From contig JAGVWL010000019.1 in NCBI GenBank assembly GCA_018304285.1, positions 1 to 21,331 of the forward strand: 21,331 bases of DNA, given 5' to 3'. Below are positions 7,736 through 14,194 of this stretch, in pieces. This DNA comes from Microcaldota archaeon (lineage in GTDB: Archaea > Micrarchaeota > Micrarchaeia > Norongarragalinales > Norongarragalinaceae). The first letter of the stretch is position 1; each line of letters begins with the position of its first letter. Position numbers and translations under genes: made by a program. The notes beneath the pieces are model-generated. The model was not told where the DNA came from, did not search any database, and was given only the letters and a program-made list of their open reading frames with translations.

Positions 7736-8968
7736 ATGGCTGAAGCTAAACGCCTGCTCGTATTGTGCGTCGACGTCGACAACGACTTGGGCGCAAAGGC
7801 GAAAATCAAGGGCCCGATTGTTGGAAGGGCGGAAAACATCAAGGCAGCCAATGCGCTGGGCATCGCAGACCCCGAAGATTCCGACGTAAACACGATTTAC
7901 GCGGCAGTCAAGCTTTACGATGAGCTGGGAAAGGAAGCCAAAAAAGTGTTCATAGCAACGCTCAGCGGCGACGCGAGAGGCGGATACCACGCGCACGCCG
8001 AAATGGTCAAGCAACTGGAAAAAATAATCGATTCATTCGCGCCAGACGCGTGCGTTTTCGTGAGCGACGGGGCAAGCGACGAGCAAATGATTCCTTTGAT
8101 CAATTCCCGCGTCAAAGTGAATAGCGTTCGCACCGTAACCGTAAAGCAAACAAAGCAGCTTGAGTCGACGTATTTTGCCGTTCTCGAGAAAATCAAGGAC
8201 CCGCAAATCGCGCGCATCGTTTTCGGCATTCCCGCGCTCGTGCTGCTGTTCTTCGCGCTGTCCGACTTTTTCGGTGCAAAACTCATCATGGCAGTAATAG
8301 GCTTCTACCTGCTCGTATTCAAGGCCTTGGGCGTAGAAGACAAGCTCTTGTCCATCGTGTCCGACATCCGCGTTTCCTTCGAGAACGTGAGCTTCGTCTT
8401 TTACTTCGCTTCCGTGCCGTTCTTTGTCGCGTCGCTGTGGATGGCCGTCAACCGCGTTTTCACCATTCAATACTCGGGCGCCACGCTTAGCACGGCGAAA
8501 ATCATAGCTTGGTTCGTGAAAGACCTGCTTTTGCTCCTGCCGGTCGCAGTGCTGCTCATAATAGTGGGCGAAGTCCTGCAAGCGCTGTCGGAAAAGAAAA
8601 ACCACCTTCTCCCCGAATACTTGATCCAGACGGCGGGCGTGCTCGTGTTCTGGCTTATCTTCACCAACACCGCCGACTGGGTAATCGGAACGCTGTCGTT
8701 CGAAAACTTTTTCTACTCTCTCTTGCTGGGAGTGGCTGCAATGTACCTCGTCTCGTATCTGGCGAAAGAGTTCAAGCACGACTTGTTCACGAAAATGCAG
8801 CTTGAAGGAAAGAGCGTGTATACGGAATTGGGAAGCAAGGTTGGCGTGATAGCGGGAATAAACAAGAAGAACGAAACGTTTATAGTTAAAACAGAGTCGG
8901 GCCAGAAAATCGACTTGAGCCTGCGCAACATCGCAAGCCTCGGCGAAAAAGTAGTCGTAAAATACTGA
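7736..8968 (+). CDS. DUF373 family membrane protein
   Basis: An archaeal membrane protein of unknown function, about normal length (410 aa). The soluble N-terminal half (1-155) begins LLVLCVDVDNDLG and includes VGRAENIKAANALGIADPEDSDVNTIYAA, ATLSGDARGG and VFVSDGASDEQ, the hallmark DUF373 segments with several acidic residues that could bind a metal or nucleotide. About six to seven membrane helices follow (165-350), then a short soluble beta-rich tail (VGVIAGINKKNETFIVKTESG). The ATG is preceded by a TATA-like TTAAATAA (7691-7698). It stands alone between the TA-like pair and a convergent ACT-domain gene only 3 nt away. Confidence 0.9.
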   Translation: MAEAKRLLVLCVDVDNDLGAKAKIKGPIVGRAENIKAANALGIADPEDSDVNTIYAAVKLYDELGKEAKKVFIATLSGDARGGYHAHAEMVKQLEKIIDSFAPDACVFVSDGASDEQMIPLINSRVKVNSVRTVTVKQTKQLESTYFAVLEKIKDPQIARIVFGIPALVLLFFALSDFFGAKLIMAVIGFYLLVFKALGVEDKLLSIVSDIRVSFENVSFVFYFASVPFFVASLWMAVNRVFTIQYSGATLSTAKIIAWFVKDLLLLLPVAVLLIIVGEVLQALSEKKNHLLPEYLIQTAGVLVFWLIFTNTADWVIGTLSFENFFYSLLLGVAAMYLVSYLAKEFKHDLFTKMQLEGKSVYTELGSKVGVIAGINKKNETFIVKTESGQKIDLSLRNIASLGEKVVVKY

Positions 8969-8971
8969 ATT

Positions 8972-9664
8972 TCACGCTTTTTGCGGTTCAATCATTTCCC
9001 GGCTGGTGCTGATGACTTTGCTCAGCTTTGCGTATACGGCAGAAGCGTTTTTCTCGTCGAAAAGCAGGGAAAGCTTGTCGTGTGAAGAGAACACTTCCTT
9101 CACGCTCACGCCCAAATCGCTGAACTGGCGGGATATATGCTCCAGCACGCCGTAGGAATCGAACTGCTCGCTAGGAAAGTGAAGGGTGACAAGCGCCAAC
9201 ATGGAATATTTCTGCAGCACTTGCGAAGGCGCGAGGGAAACCAAGTCCTGCTCGTATTTCGACATTGACACCACCGAAATTTCCTCACTCCTTTGCAGCA
9301 GATACATCTTTTCCCCCGAAGCCCAGTCGATGCGCTGCTGGAAGTCAATAAGCTTCTTGTGCAGCACGTCCGTGCGCCCAAAGTGGATCAGGCTCATGCT
9401 CGTGCGCAGGAAAAGCTTCGTGCCCGCAAGCGTCTTGAAAACGTGAAAGGGCTCTTTCTTTGCAAGCGTTTCGCCGTACTTTTTCACCGCGAGAATAATC
9501 GCGTCCTCTCCGGCCCCTCCGGCCACGCGCTTTTCCACGAACGGCTTGAGAAAACGCGCTAAAGCGGAATAGTTCACCAAATCCTCCTGCAAGGGAAAGC
9601 GCAGGAAATGCATTTCGGAAAGAAGCTCGAACACTGCTTCGGAAACAGACTGCAAAAGCACCAA
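8972..9664 (-). CDS. ACT-domain regulatory protein
   Basis: A 230-aa cytoplasmic protein. The N-terminal segment LVNYSALARFLKPFVEKRVAGGAGEDAIILAVKKY matches the helical region of a widespread archaeal group of ACT-domain proteins. The C-terminus (about 150-225) has an ACT-like beta-alpha-beta pattern (MLALVTLHFPSEQFDSYGVLEHISRQFSDLGVSVKEVFSSHDKLSLLFDE). These are thought to sense small ligands, possibly amino acids, but no target is known. Start choice is uncertain: a TTG at 9664 directly follows GGGGGG, with an in-frame GTG at 9661 and TTG at 9655 better spaced from it. It converges with DUF373. Confidence 0.75.
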   Translation of the reverse strand: MVLLQSVSEAVFELLSEMHFLRFPLQEDLVNYSALARFLKPFVEKRVAGGAGEDAIILAVKKYGETLAKKEPFHVFKTLAGTKLFLRTSMSLIHFGRTDVLHKKLIDFQQRIDWASGEKMYLLQRSEEISVVSMSKYEQDLVSLAPSQVLQKYSMLALVTLHFPSEQFDSYGVLEHISRQFSDLGVSVKEVFSSHDKLSLLFDEKNASAVYAKLSKVISTSREMIEPQKA

Positions 9665-9822
9665 CCCCCCTCTAGAAAGCTAAAAAGCTAAAATCCCAAC
9701 CAAACAATACGCTAATGCCCACACCCCTATAAAAATGTTGATGAAAACCCTTAAAAAACACAAAATTTAGGAAAAATACAGTTTAAGTATAATTTTAGAC
9801 AAAGATTCAGTAAAAGGATAAC
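9665..9822. other. AT-rich intergenic spacer
   Basis: A-rich sequence with no open frame of useful length and no recognised RNA. It probably holds the leftward promoter of the ACT gene: TTTTTATA on the leftward strand near 9727-9735 would start transcription around 9705. Confidence 0.5.
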
Positions 9823-9830
9823 TATAAATA
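9823..9830 (+). promoter_or_regulatory. TATA box of the 59-aa membrane protein transcript
   Basis: TATAAATA, a near-ideal archaeal TATA box. The predicted transcript start is about 9849-9853, leaving an untranslated leader of about 120 nt before the next good start codon at 9973. That is long for a window where several genes appear leaderless. Confidence 0.6.
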
Positions 9831-9917
9831 TTAGTCGCTTTTTAAAGGATGTGAGGTGGCGAACAGAAGACGAATAAAAGTGTGGGAAGGGCGCTTGTAT
9901 ATTTTAAAAATCACGTA

Positions 9918-9968
9918 ACCCCAAGGAGGCGCCTTTCTCCAACCTTTTCACCCCAAGGGAGGTTGGAG
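9918..9968 (+). promoter_or_regulatory. Structured leader hiding a Shine-Dalgarno sequence
   Basis: CTCCAACC (9937-9944) is the exact complement of GGTTGGAG (9961-9968), and the latter contains the GGAG of the ribosome site for the ATG at 9973. Inner T-A and T-G pairs lengthen the stem. A near-repeat, ACCCCAAGGAGG (9918-9929) and ACCCCAAGGGAGG (9950-9962), lies on either side of the left arm and may offer alternative pairing. This looks like a translational switch; no known riboswitch class was recognised. Confidence 0.55.
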
Positions 9969-9972
9969 GATC

Positions 9973-10152
9973 ATGGAGTATGTACACCCTTCGAACATGG
10001 AAAGTCTGGAAGTATTCGGGCTCGCCGTAGTTTTCGGCTTTACCCTGCTTTCAGGAAACATCTTGCTCATAGCGCTGGCTGCTTTCCTGATTGCAATTTT
10101 CCACCACCACAGGTCCCCGCCGGTTCGGGAAGAGCACGAATTCAGCCTTTAG
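9973..10152 (+). CDS. 59-aa single-pass membrane protein
   Basis: A small protein with a short N-terminal region (MEYVHPSNMESLEV), one long hydrophobic helix (about 15-43, VFGLAVVFGFTLLSGNILL...FLIAIF) and a cytoplasmic-looking tail HHHRSPPVREEHEFSL. GGAGG lies 3 nt before the ATG, embedded in the hairpin described above. No homologue recognised; the clean ribosome site, codon use like its neighbours and a dedicated promoter argue that it is real. Small hydrophobic proteins under RNA control include toxins and membrane-stress regulators, but nothing here decides between them. Overlapping longer frames are less protein-like. Confidence 0.65.
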   Translation: MEYVHPSNMESLEVFGLAVVFGFTLLSGNILLIALAAFLIAIFHHHRSPPVREEHEFSL

Positions 10153-10174
10153 GGAGCAAAAGCAGGCGGGAAAA

Positions 10175-11209
10175 TTAGCGTATTTTGAACCTTAGCAGGG
10201 CGGCTATTTTGAACGCCTCGAACTCGCGGCCTGCGCTGTCTTCGGAATCGAAAATCACCAACTCAGCGCCCTTGAGCCTGGCCTTTTCCACCAGCGCGTT
10301 TGCCTTCGCGTCCGTGCGCACTAACTCGTCCAAAACCAAAAGCTTTTCCGCAGCATTGTAATCAACCGCGCTCTCCACGCTTTCCACGCCGTACGCGACC
10401 AGCCCGTCTTCCTTTCCTATATGCATCTTCAAATCCTCGAGCAAGCCGAATTCCATTGCAATGCGCTGGTTTTTCATCACGCGCTCCAAAACCCTGTTCT
10501 TCAAAAGCTCGTAAACCCCGCTTTCCTCGGCAGTAGAGCAGTGCTCGAAATACGCTTTCTTCAGCAGTTCGGGCTTTTTCTCGCCCAAAAACTTCTTGAA
10601 ATTGTCGCGCGCAAACCCCGGCCCCGCAATCACTATGGTGTCCTCGCCTTCGATTGCTTTAGCAAGCTCGAGAAAGTATGACGCCTGCAGGGAATCGAAA
10701 TTCTTGGGGTCGTGCTTGTTCGCCTTGTTTTCTATCTCCCCGGCAAACTTCACGCCCCGCACGTCGATGCGCGCCAGGCGCGCCGCGTGCTCGTCCATCA
10801 CCACCACGCCGATCTTGGTTTTCGCGCTTTTTTTCAGCGCCTCTTGCAGGAAGCTTTCCTCCATGGTGCTCAGCCTTTTCTTGAGCACGAAATTCTCCCC
10901 CAATTCTACGTCCAGCGTGTGGTGTTCGCCGAACGAAACGTACTCTTCCGGGCTTCCGGAAAGGATTATGCCCGTAAGGCGCAGTTTATTCACGCTCTCG
11001 GAAAACTCGACGTTGTCCAGCTTGAGCTCGAGCTTGACCTTCTTTTTTTCAGTGGTTACAGGGCGGTTCCTGCCTTCGGCCTTGAAGCTGCGGAAGGAAT
11101 GCCCTTCCACGATATCGCCCACGCTAACTATCTTCGTGAGGTACCACAAGTCTTCGAGCGACTGGGGGGAGAGCTTGAGCTTCCCCTCCTCGCGGTGGAT
11201 TAGCTTCAT
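10175..11209 (-). CDS. pelA: Pelota (Dom34) mRNA surveillance factor
   Basis: The eRF1-like ribosome rescue factor that with aEF1A and ABCE1 splits stalled ribosomes. The 344-aa protein shows the three-domain layout: an N-terminal Sm-like domain (MKLIHREEGKLKLSPQSLEDLWYL, then VTTEKKKVKLELKL), a central domain (GVVVMDEHAARLARIDVRGVKF, KHDPKNFDSLQASYF, IVIAGPGFARDNF) and a C-terminal L7Ae-like domain (VAYGVESVESAVDYNAAEKLLVLDE). The GGQ motif of eRF1 is absent, as expected. The open frame extends 22 codons further upstream, but the ATG at 11209 begins the conserved sequence and lies 29 nt after a TATA box. Confidence 0.95.
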   Translation of the reverse strand: MKLIHREEGKLKLSPQSLEDLWYLTKIVSVGDIVEGHSFRSFKAEGRNRPVTTEKKKVKLELKLDNVEFSESVNKLRLTGIILSGSPEEYVSFGEHHTLDVELGENFVLKKRLSTMEESFLQEALKKSAKTKIGVVVMDEHAARLARIDVRGVKFAGEIENKANKHDPKNFDSLQASYFLELAKAIEGEDTIVIAGPGFARDNFKKFLGEKKPELLKKAYFEHCSTAEESGVYELLKNRVLERVMKNQRIAMEFGLLEDLKMHIGKEDGLVAYGVESVESAVDYNAAEKLLVLDELVRTDAKANALVEKARLKGAELVIFDSEDSAGREFEAFKIAALLRFKIR

Positions 11210-11230
11210 AAAAAGAAATGGGGGCGAGCG

Positions 11231-11238
11231 GTTTAATA
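11231..11238 (-). promoter_or_regulatory. TATA box of pelA
   Basis: TATTAAAC on the leftward strand begins 29 nt before the pelA ATG, predicting a leaderless transcript. It lies inside the final codons region just beyond the end of the VKOR-like gene, so pelA is not dependent on that operon. Confidence 0.55.
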
Positions 11239-11258
11239 GTTTCTCGCCCAACGCCCGT

Positions 11259-11492
11259 TTACTCCTTCGAGGCAAGCCCGGCTAGTGCAACGATGATTAT
11301 TATCGTGTACATCACGAACCCGTACACGCACGTGGGAATTCCAAATATTCCAGCCGAGGATGACGGGCACGACACGCCAGCGACAAGGCTGGGCATGACA
11401 AGCTCCCCGAAACTCAAATAGCCGGAGAAAAGCGCACCTGCAATTCCCAAGACCAAAATTGCCTTCAAGGCCATCGTCTTCGAAAACTCCAT
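11259..11492 (-). CDS. Small VKOR-like membrane thiol protein
   Basis: A 77-aa protein with two to three membrane helices (about 8-28, 29-40, 57-73). Between them C42 (SCPSSS) and C55 (IFGIPTCVYGF) sit close together. The FGIP-x-C/A-x-x-G pattern resembles the second half of vitamin K epoxide reductase (VKOR) family proteins, which recycle disulfides across the membrane using quinones. At 77 aa it would be only part of a four-helix VKOR, so it may dimerise or have another role. Start: ATG at 11492 is 9 nt after GAGGTG; an upstream GTG at 11504 is less well placed. It follows the SDR gene by 40 nt. Confidence 0.6.
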   Translation of the reverse strand: MEFSKTMALKAILVLGIAGALFSGYLSFGELVMPSLVAGVSCPSSSAGIFGIPTCVYGFVMYTIIIIVALAGLASKE

Positions 11493-11532
11493 TTTCCACA
11501 ACACCTCGATTTCGGTTTCAAGCCATGCAGGA

Positions 11533-12285
11533 TTATTTTACCGTGTCCCCGCCGTCCACGATTATCGCCTGCCCCGTGACAAAACTGCTTTCGTCGCTGG
11601 CAAGATAAACGCACGCCCAAGCTATGTCTTCGGGCTTTCCCGGCCGCTGCAGGGGAATCGTTTTAGCCGTTTGGTTGACGACTTCGTTGCTCATTCCCAG
11701 TGCATGCACGCCCGGCGTGTCGATTAGGCCCGGGCATACGGCATTAACGTTGATTTTCAAAGGCGCGAGTTCCAACGCCAGCGCCCGAGTGAACCCCAAG
11801 ACCGCGGCTTTCGTGGTGCAATAGTGCACCAGCCCCGAATACCCTTTGACCGCGGCAATGCTTGAAATCGTGATTATCTTCCCGCCCTTGCCCTGCTTCT
11901 TCATTTGCTTTGCCGCCGCGAGAGTGCAGTTCCTGACGCCCTCCACGTTTACGGCCATTGCCTTGTTCCAAGCCGGGTCGCCGAAGTCCTGGTCGAGGAA
12001 ATTCTTGAACGGATAGATTCCCGCGTCGTTGACGAGAATGTCGATTTTTCCGAATTTTTCAACTGCGGCCGCGACCGCTTGGTTCGCGTGGCCCGCGTTG
12101 GAAACGTCGCACTCTACTGCGAGAGCGCCAGAACCGATTGAAGAAGCGACTTTCTTTGCTGTTGCAACATCCACGTCCGCAATAACGACTTTCGCGCCTT
12201 CCTTCGCGAAAACGCGGGCGACGCCTTCGCCTATGCCCTTGCTTGCGCCCGTAATAAGTGCAACCTTGCCGCTGAGCCTAGCCAT
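11533..12285 (-). CDS. SDR family oxidoreductase
   Basis: A 250-aa short-chain dehydrogenase/reductase. Seen: cofactor motif TGASKGIG (12-19), D37 at the end of the second strand (VVIADVD), which usually means NAD(H) rather than NADP(H), NDAG (86-89, usually NNAG), and the Ser-Tyr-Lys catalytic set S141/S142, Y155, K159 (YCTTK). The C-terminal CPGLIDTPG and FVTGQAIIVDGG are typical of the classical type. Substrate cannot be inferred; the closest textbook relatives are 3-oxoacyl-ACP reductase and sugar or alcohol dehydrogenases. ATG at 12285 is 9 nt from GGGGAGGAG, and a TATA-like CTTTAAATC lies at about 12329-12337. Confidence 0.9.
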   Translation of the reverse strand: MARLSGKVALITGASKGIGEGVARVFAKEGAKVVIADVDVATAKKVASSIGSGALAVECDVSNAGHANQAVAAAVEKFGKIDILVNDAGIYPFKNFLDQDFGDPAWNKAMAVNVEGVRNCTLAAAKQMKKQGKGGKIITISSIAAVKGYSGLVHYCTTKAAVLGFTRALALELAPLKINVNAVCPGLIDTPGVHALGMSNEVVNQTAKTIPLQRPGKPEDIAWACVYLASDESSFVTGQAIIVDGGDTVK

Positions 12286-12373
12286 TCTTATCAACTCCTC
12301 CCCCACGATAACGAGAAGGCAGGCAAAGGATTTAAAGTTTTCAAAACCGCGCGCGGAAGGGGTTTCCTTAAAA

Positions 12374-12490
12374 CTAGTCTTTCAACAAAGCGGCGATTTC
12401 GCTTTTGCTCATGCCCTTCTCACATGCGGGGCAAACCGGGCTTATGCCGCAACAGTCGTAAAACACTTTCTTGCACTTCTTGCAAATCAT
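12374..12490 (-). CDS. 38-aa zinc-ribbon mini-protein
   Basis: A very short protein, MICKKCKKVFYDCCG followed by CPACEKG and a short acidic helix. Cys at 3, 6, 13, 14, 20 and 23 form CxxC...CC...CxxC, enough for a zinc ribbon with an extra CC that could also bind Cu(I). GAGGGG lies 7 nt before the ATG, and the gene starts 11 nt after the ccdA stop, so it is the last gene of the leftward metal operon. It may be a metal buffer or a regulator; neither can be shown from sequence. The longer frame through it is an artefact of the overlapping ccdA gene. Confidence 0.7.
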   Translation of the reverse strand: MICKKCKKVFYDCCGISPVCPACEKGMSKSEIAALLKD

Positions 12491-12501
12491 CCACAATCCC
12501 C

Positions 12502-13176
12502 TCACATGAACCCGCCGTACAGGATCAGCAGCCCGAACAAAATCATTATTGCCCCCAATGCGAGTTTGTACGCCTTCTTGTGCTTGTGCTGGAAACGCTC
12601 TATTTTGTCGATGAACGTGGTGTTGGAAGCGAAAAGCAAAACCAAAGCCAGCGGCAGCACGAACATGAGGTTGTAAAACACGAGGAGCAGGAAACCTTGC
12701 ATTGCAGTCGTCTGTGCGTTCAACAGGCCGAGCACGGCCACGTAGATTCCGCCGGCGCACGGGAATGCGCACAACCCTACGAGCAGCCCTGCGACAAGCG
12801 CTGCTGGAATCGTCGCTTTTTCAATTGTCTTGTTGATGTGGGGGGAAGCGAACTTGGGAATCGTAAGCGTGTTGGTTCCGGCAAACGCATCCTTAAGGTC
12901 GATCAACCCTACCAGGATTGCCAGCAGCGCACCGATCTTAGATATAAGGTGCGGGGTGAAGAAAGTGAATACTTTGAGTATGCCCAAACCTATGAGCAGG
13001 TATGTGACGAAAACCCCGAAAATGAACGCCGCACCCATGAGCAGGATGCTTTTGCGCTTGTGCTCGAGCGAAAGCAGGAACGCGATGAAAAATAACAGCA
13101 CAGCAAAGCCGCACGGGTGCAAGCCGTCGATTATGCCTGAAACTGCCACGAGCGGAAGGAGGGATTCGAACGTCAT
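12502..13176 (-). CDS. ccdA: CcdA/DsbD-type thiol-disulfide membrane transporter
   Basis: Moves reducing power from cytoplasmic thioredoxin to thiol proteins outside the membrane. The 224-aa protein has six hydrophobic helices in two inverted repeats; each repeat carries the family's proline-cysteine motif: DGLHPCG with C22, and CAFPCAGG with C136 and C140. The reactive pair is expected to be C22 and C140. Its ATG overlaps the stop of the preceding exported thioredoxin-like gene by 4 nt, so its partner is almost certainly that protein. In bacteria such pairs serve cytochrome c maturation, but no cytochrome or heme genes are nearby; here the likely clients are the anchored Cys-rich proteins upstream. 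Confidence 0.93.
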   Translation of the reverse strand: MTFESLLPLVAVSGIIDGLHPCGFAVLLFFIAFLLSLEHKRKSILLMGAAFIFGVFVTYLLIGLGILKVFTFFTPHLISKIGALLAILVGLIDLKDAFAGTNTLTIPKFASPHINKTIEKATIPAALVAGLLVGLCAFPCAGGIYVAVLGLLNAQTTAMQGFLLLVFYNLMFVLPLALVLLFASNTTFIDKIERFQHKHKKAYKLALGAIMILFGLLILYGGFM

Positions 13177-13781
13177 TTTATCACTTTCGCGTAAACCAAA
13201 ACCAAGAACAACAACGCCAAGCCCAGAATGCCCAAGACAACCGCATTCGCGTCAACGCGCACTTTCAGCGAATCCAGCCCTCCTGCAGACTGAACGCCGT
13301 TATGCGAGCATTCGGAAATAGGCTGGTCGATCGGACACTCTACAATCACCCCGTCCTTTAGGTGGAAGTAAGAGCTGACTTTCTCCATCGAATCCTGCGT
13401 TACCACGAGCGAATCGTAGTCCTGCGCTTCTTCGGACAAAAACTTTTGCATTACCCCGATAGGAAAGTGACCTTCGAACAAGTATTTTCCGTCCACTAGT
13501 GTGACCAAATGCCCCTGCATTTCGAAAGGAACGCCGAACTTCTGCTGTATGGATGCGACTTCGCTCCGTGCTTGCGCGTCGCCCAAAAAATCCTTGATTT
13601 CGATTTGCTTCACTCCGGCGGACTCGAGCGCTGCGTAAAGGCTCGAAATGTATGAAGAGCAGTGGCCGCAAGCCTCATTCTTGTAAATCACCGCGCTTTG
13701 CGGGCTGTAGGCGGAGGCAAAGCTACTGCCTAAAACGGCCAACGCAGCCAAAACAAACAACGCGGACGACAAAATTTTCAT
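13173..13781 (-). CDS. Exported, anchored thioredoxin-fold protein (CGHC)
   Basis: A 202-aa protein with a signal peptide (about 1-24, ending FASA), a thioredoxin-like domain whose active site is ACGHC (C38-G-H-C41, the PDI-type dipeptide), a second pair of Cys in CPIDQPISEC (about 148-157), and a C-terminal membrane helix (about 178-198, VVLGILGLALLFLVLVYA). It should therefore face the outside, held by its C-terminal helix. A GH dipeptide favours an oxidising or isomerase-like potential, but a CcdA partner suggests it is kept reduced. The frame opens at a GTG at 13790; ATG at 13781 is chosen because it begins the signal peptide and has GGTGT upstream. Confidence 0.85.
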   Translation of the reverse strand: MKILSSALFVLAALAVLGSSFASAYSPQSAVIYKNEACGHCSSYISSLYAALESAGVKQIEIKDFLGDAQARSEVASIQQKFGVPFEMQGHLVTLVDGKYLFEGHFPIGVMQKFLSEEAQDYDSLVVTQDSMEKVSSYFHLKDGVIVECPIDQPISECSHNGVQSAGGLDSLKVRVDANAVVLGILGLALLFLVLVYAKVIK

Positions 13782-13835
13782 TAGCAACACACCGTCTTAC
13801 TGTGGGGAGAAGAGGGGGGATGGGCGGGCTTTTCC

Positions 13836-14066
13836 TCAGCAACCGCCCACCATATCTGGAGCGTTAGTTATGCCTGCAGGAAGCTGGGCACTGCCGCCAG
13901 AGCTCGGCTGCTGCGCGCTTGCCCCAGATTGGGATGCGGGCGCGAATGAGTTTCTCGCTACGCCCGACTGCACTTGCACGTTCAACTGCGAAAGCTGCAC
14001 CGCCTGGAACGCGCTCACCACTACCAAAAGCCCTATCAAAATTCCGAATACCAACTGCTGGTTCAT
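13836..14066 (-). CDS. Short anchored protein with NAPDMVGGC tail
   Basis: A 76-aa protein with an N-terminal membrane anchor (about 5-24), a low-complexity Ser/Ala/Gln linker and the C-terminus NAPDMVGGC. It is a clear short paralogue of the 263-aa protein upstream: anchor LLVVVSAFQAVQLSQL against LLVVVMAFNQYQISTL, linker AQQPSS in both, and the identical nine-residue end; it lacks the central Cys domain. The tail codons differ between the two genes (GTG GGC GGT TGC against GTT GGA GGT TGT), so the identity is not a recent copy of DNA and the peptide seems to be under selection. GAGGTG lies 5 nt before the ATG. Function unknown; a surface-exposed C-terminal Cys is the only reactive group. 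Confidence 0.82.
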   Translation of the reverse strand: MNQQLVFGILIGLLVVVSAFQAVQLSQLNVQVQSGVARNSFAPASQSGASAQQPSSGGSAQLPAGITNAPDMVGGC

Positions 14067-14155
14067 TCCAACACCTCTTTTGTTTTTTCTTTACTTGATT
14101 TTTCTTCCCGTTCAGGAGCTTTCGCTTCTGAAGGGCGCTGCAGAACTCTGTTCAT
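14063..14155 (-). CDS. 30-codon ORF linking two genes
   Basis: A frame MNRVLQRPSEAKAPEREE... of 30 codons, hydrophilic and Lys/Glu-rich. Its ATG overlaps the stop of the 12-codon ORF (TGATG) and its stop overlaps the next ATG (ATGA), so it would join the operon without gaps. It has no clear ribosome site of its own and may work only as a translational link, or be chance; the ribosome site of the following gene lies inside it. Confidence 0.35.
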   Translation of the reverse strand: MNRVLQRPSEAKAPEREEKSSKEKTKEVLE

Positions 14156-14193
14156 CAGCAACAGCCGCCTTTCTTTTTCTTTTTATCAGTCAT
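14155..14193 (-). CDS. 12-aa peptide ORF ending GGCC
   Basis: MTDKKKKKGGCC: an ATG with GGAGGT at a 7-nt spacing, one nucleotide after the stop of the 263-aa gene. The Shine-Dalgarno bases are the Gly-Gly codons of that gene's GGC tail. The peptide itself ends in GGCC, echoing the GGC ends of both neighbours, and its Lys run plus Cys pair could bind metal or attach to a membrane surface. The arrangement is too neat to ignore, but so short an ORF cannot be proved by sequence. Confidence 0.45.
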   Translation of the reverse strand: MTDKKKKKGGCC

Positions 14194-14194
14194 T

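Noticed and set aside
9841..9910. Possible C/D-box sRNA or known riboswitch in the long leader
   Set aside because: No RUGAUGA/CUGA pair and no match to fluoride or other riboswitch patterns that I know.
9882..10178. 98-codon + strand frame across the structured leader
   Set aside because: It runs through the hairpin and uses a different frame from the 59-aa membrane protein, which has the ribosome site and a proper membrane helix.
10596..11285. 229-codon + strand frame opposite pelA
   Set aside because: Ser/Pro/Arg-rich shadow of pelA, which has complete domain motifs.
12671..12677. TTGTAAA half site, and another at 13681-13687
   Set aside because: Both lie inside coding sequence without a matching second half or a promoter.
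12490..12772. Upstream extension of the 38-aa zinc ribbon to 132 aa
   Set aside because: The added part is an out-of-frame reading of ccdA; the ATG at 12490 has its own GAGGGG.
13836..13862. NAPDMVGGC as a sortase/archaeosortase signal
   Set aside because: Such signals are followed by a membrane helix and a basic end; here the protein stops right after the Cys.
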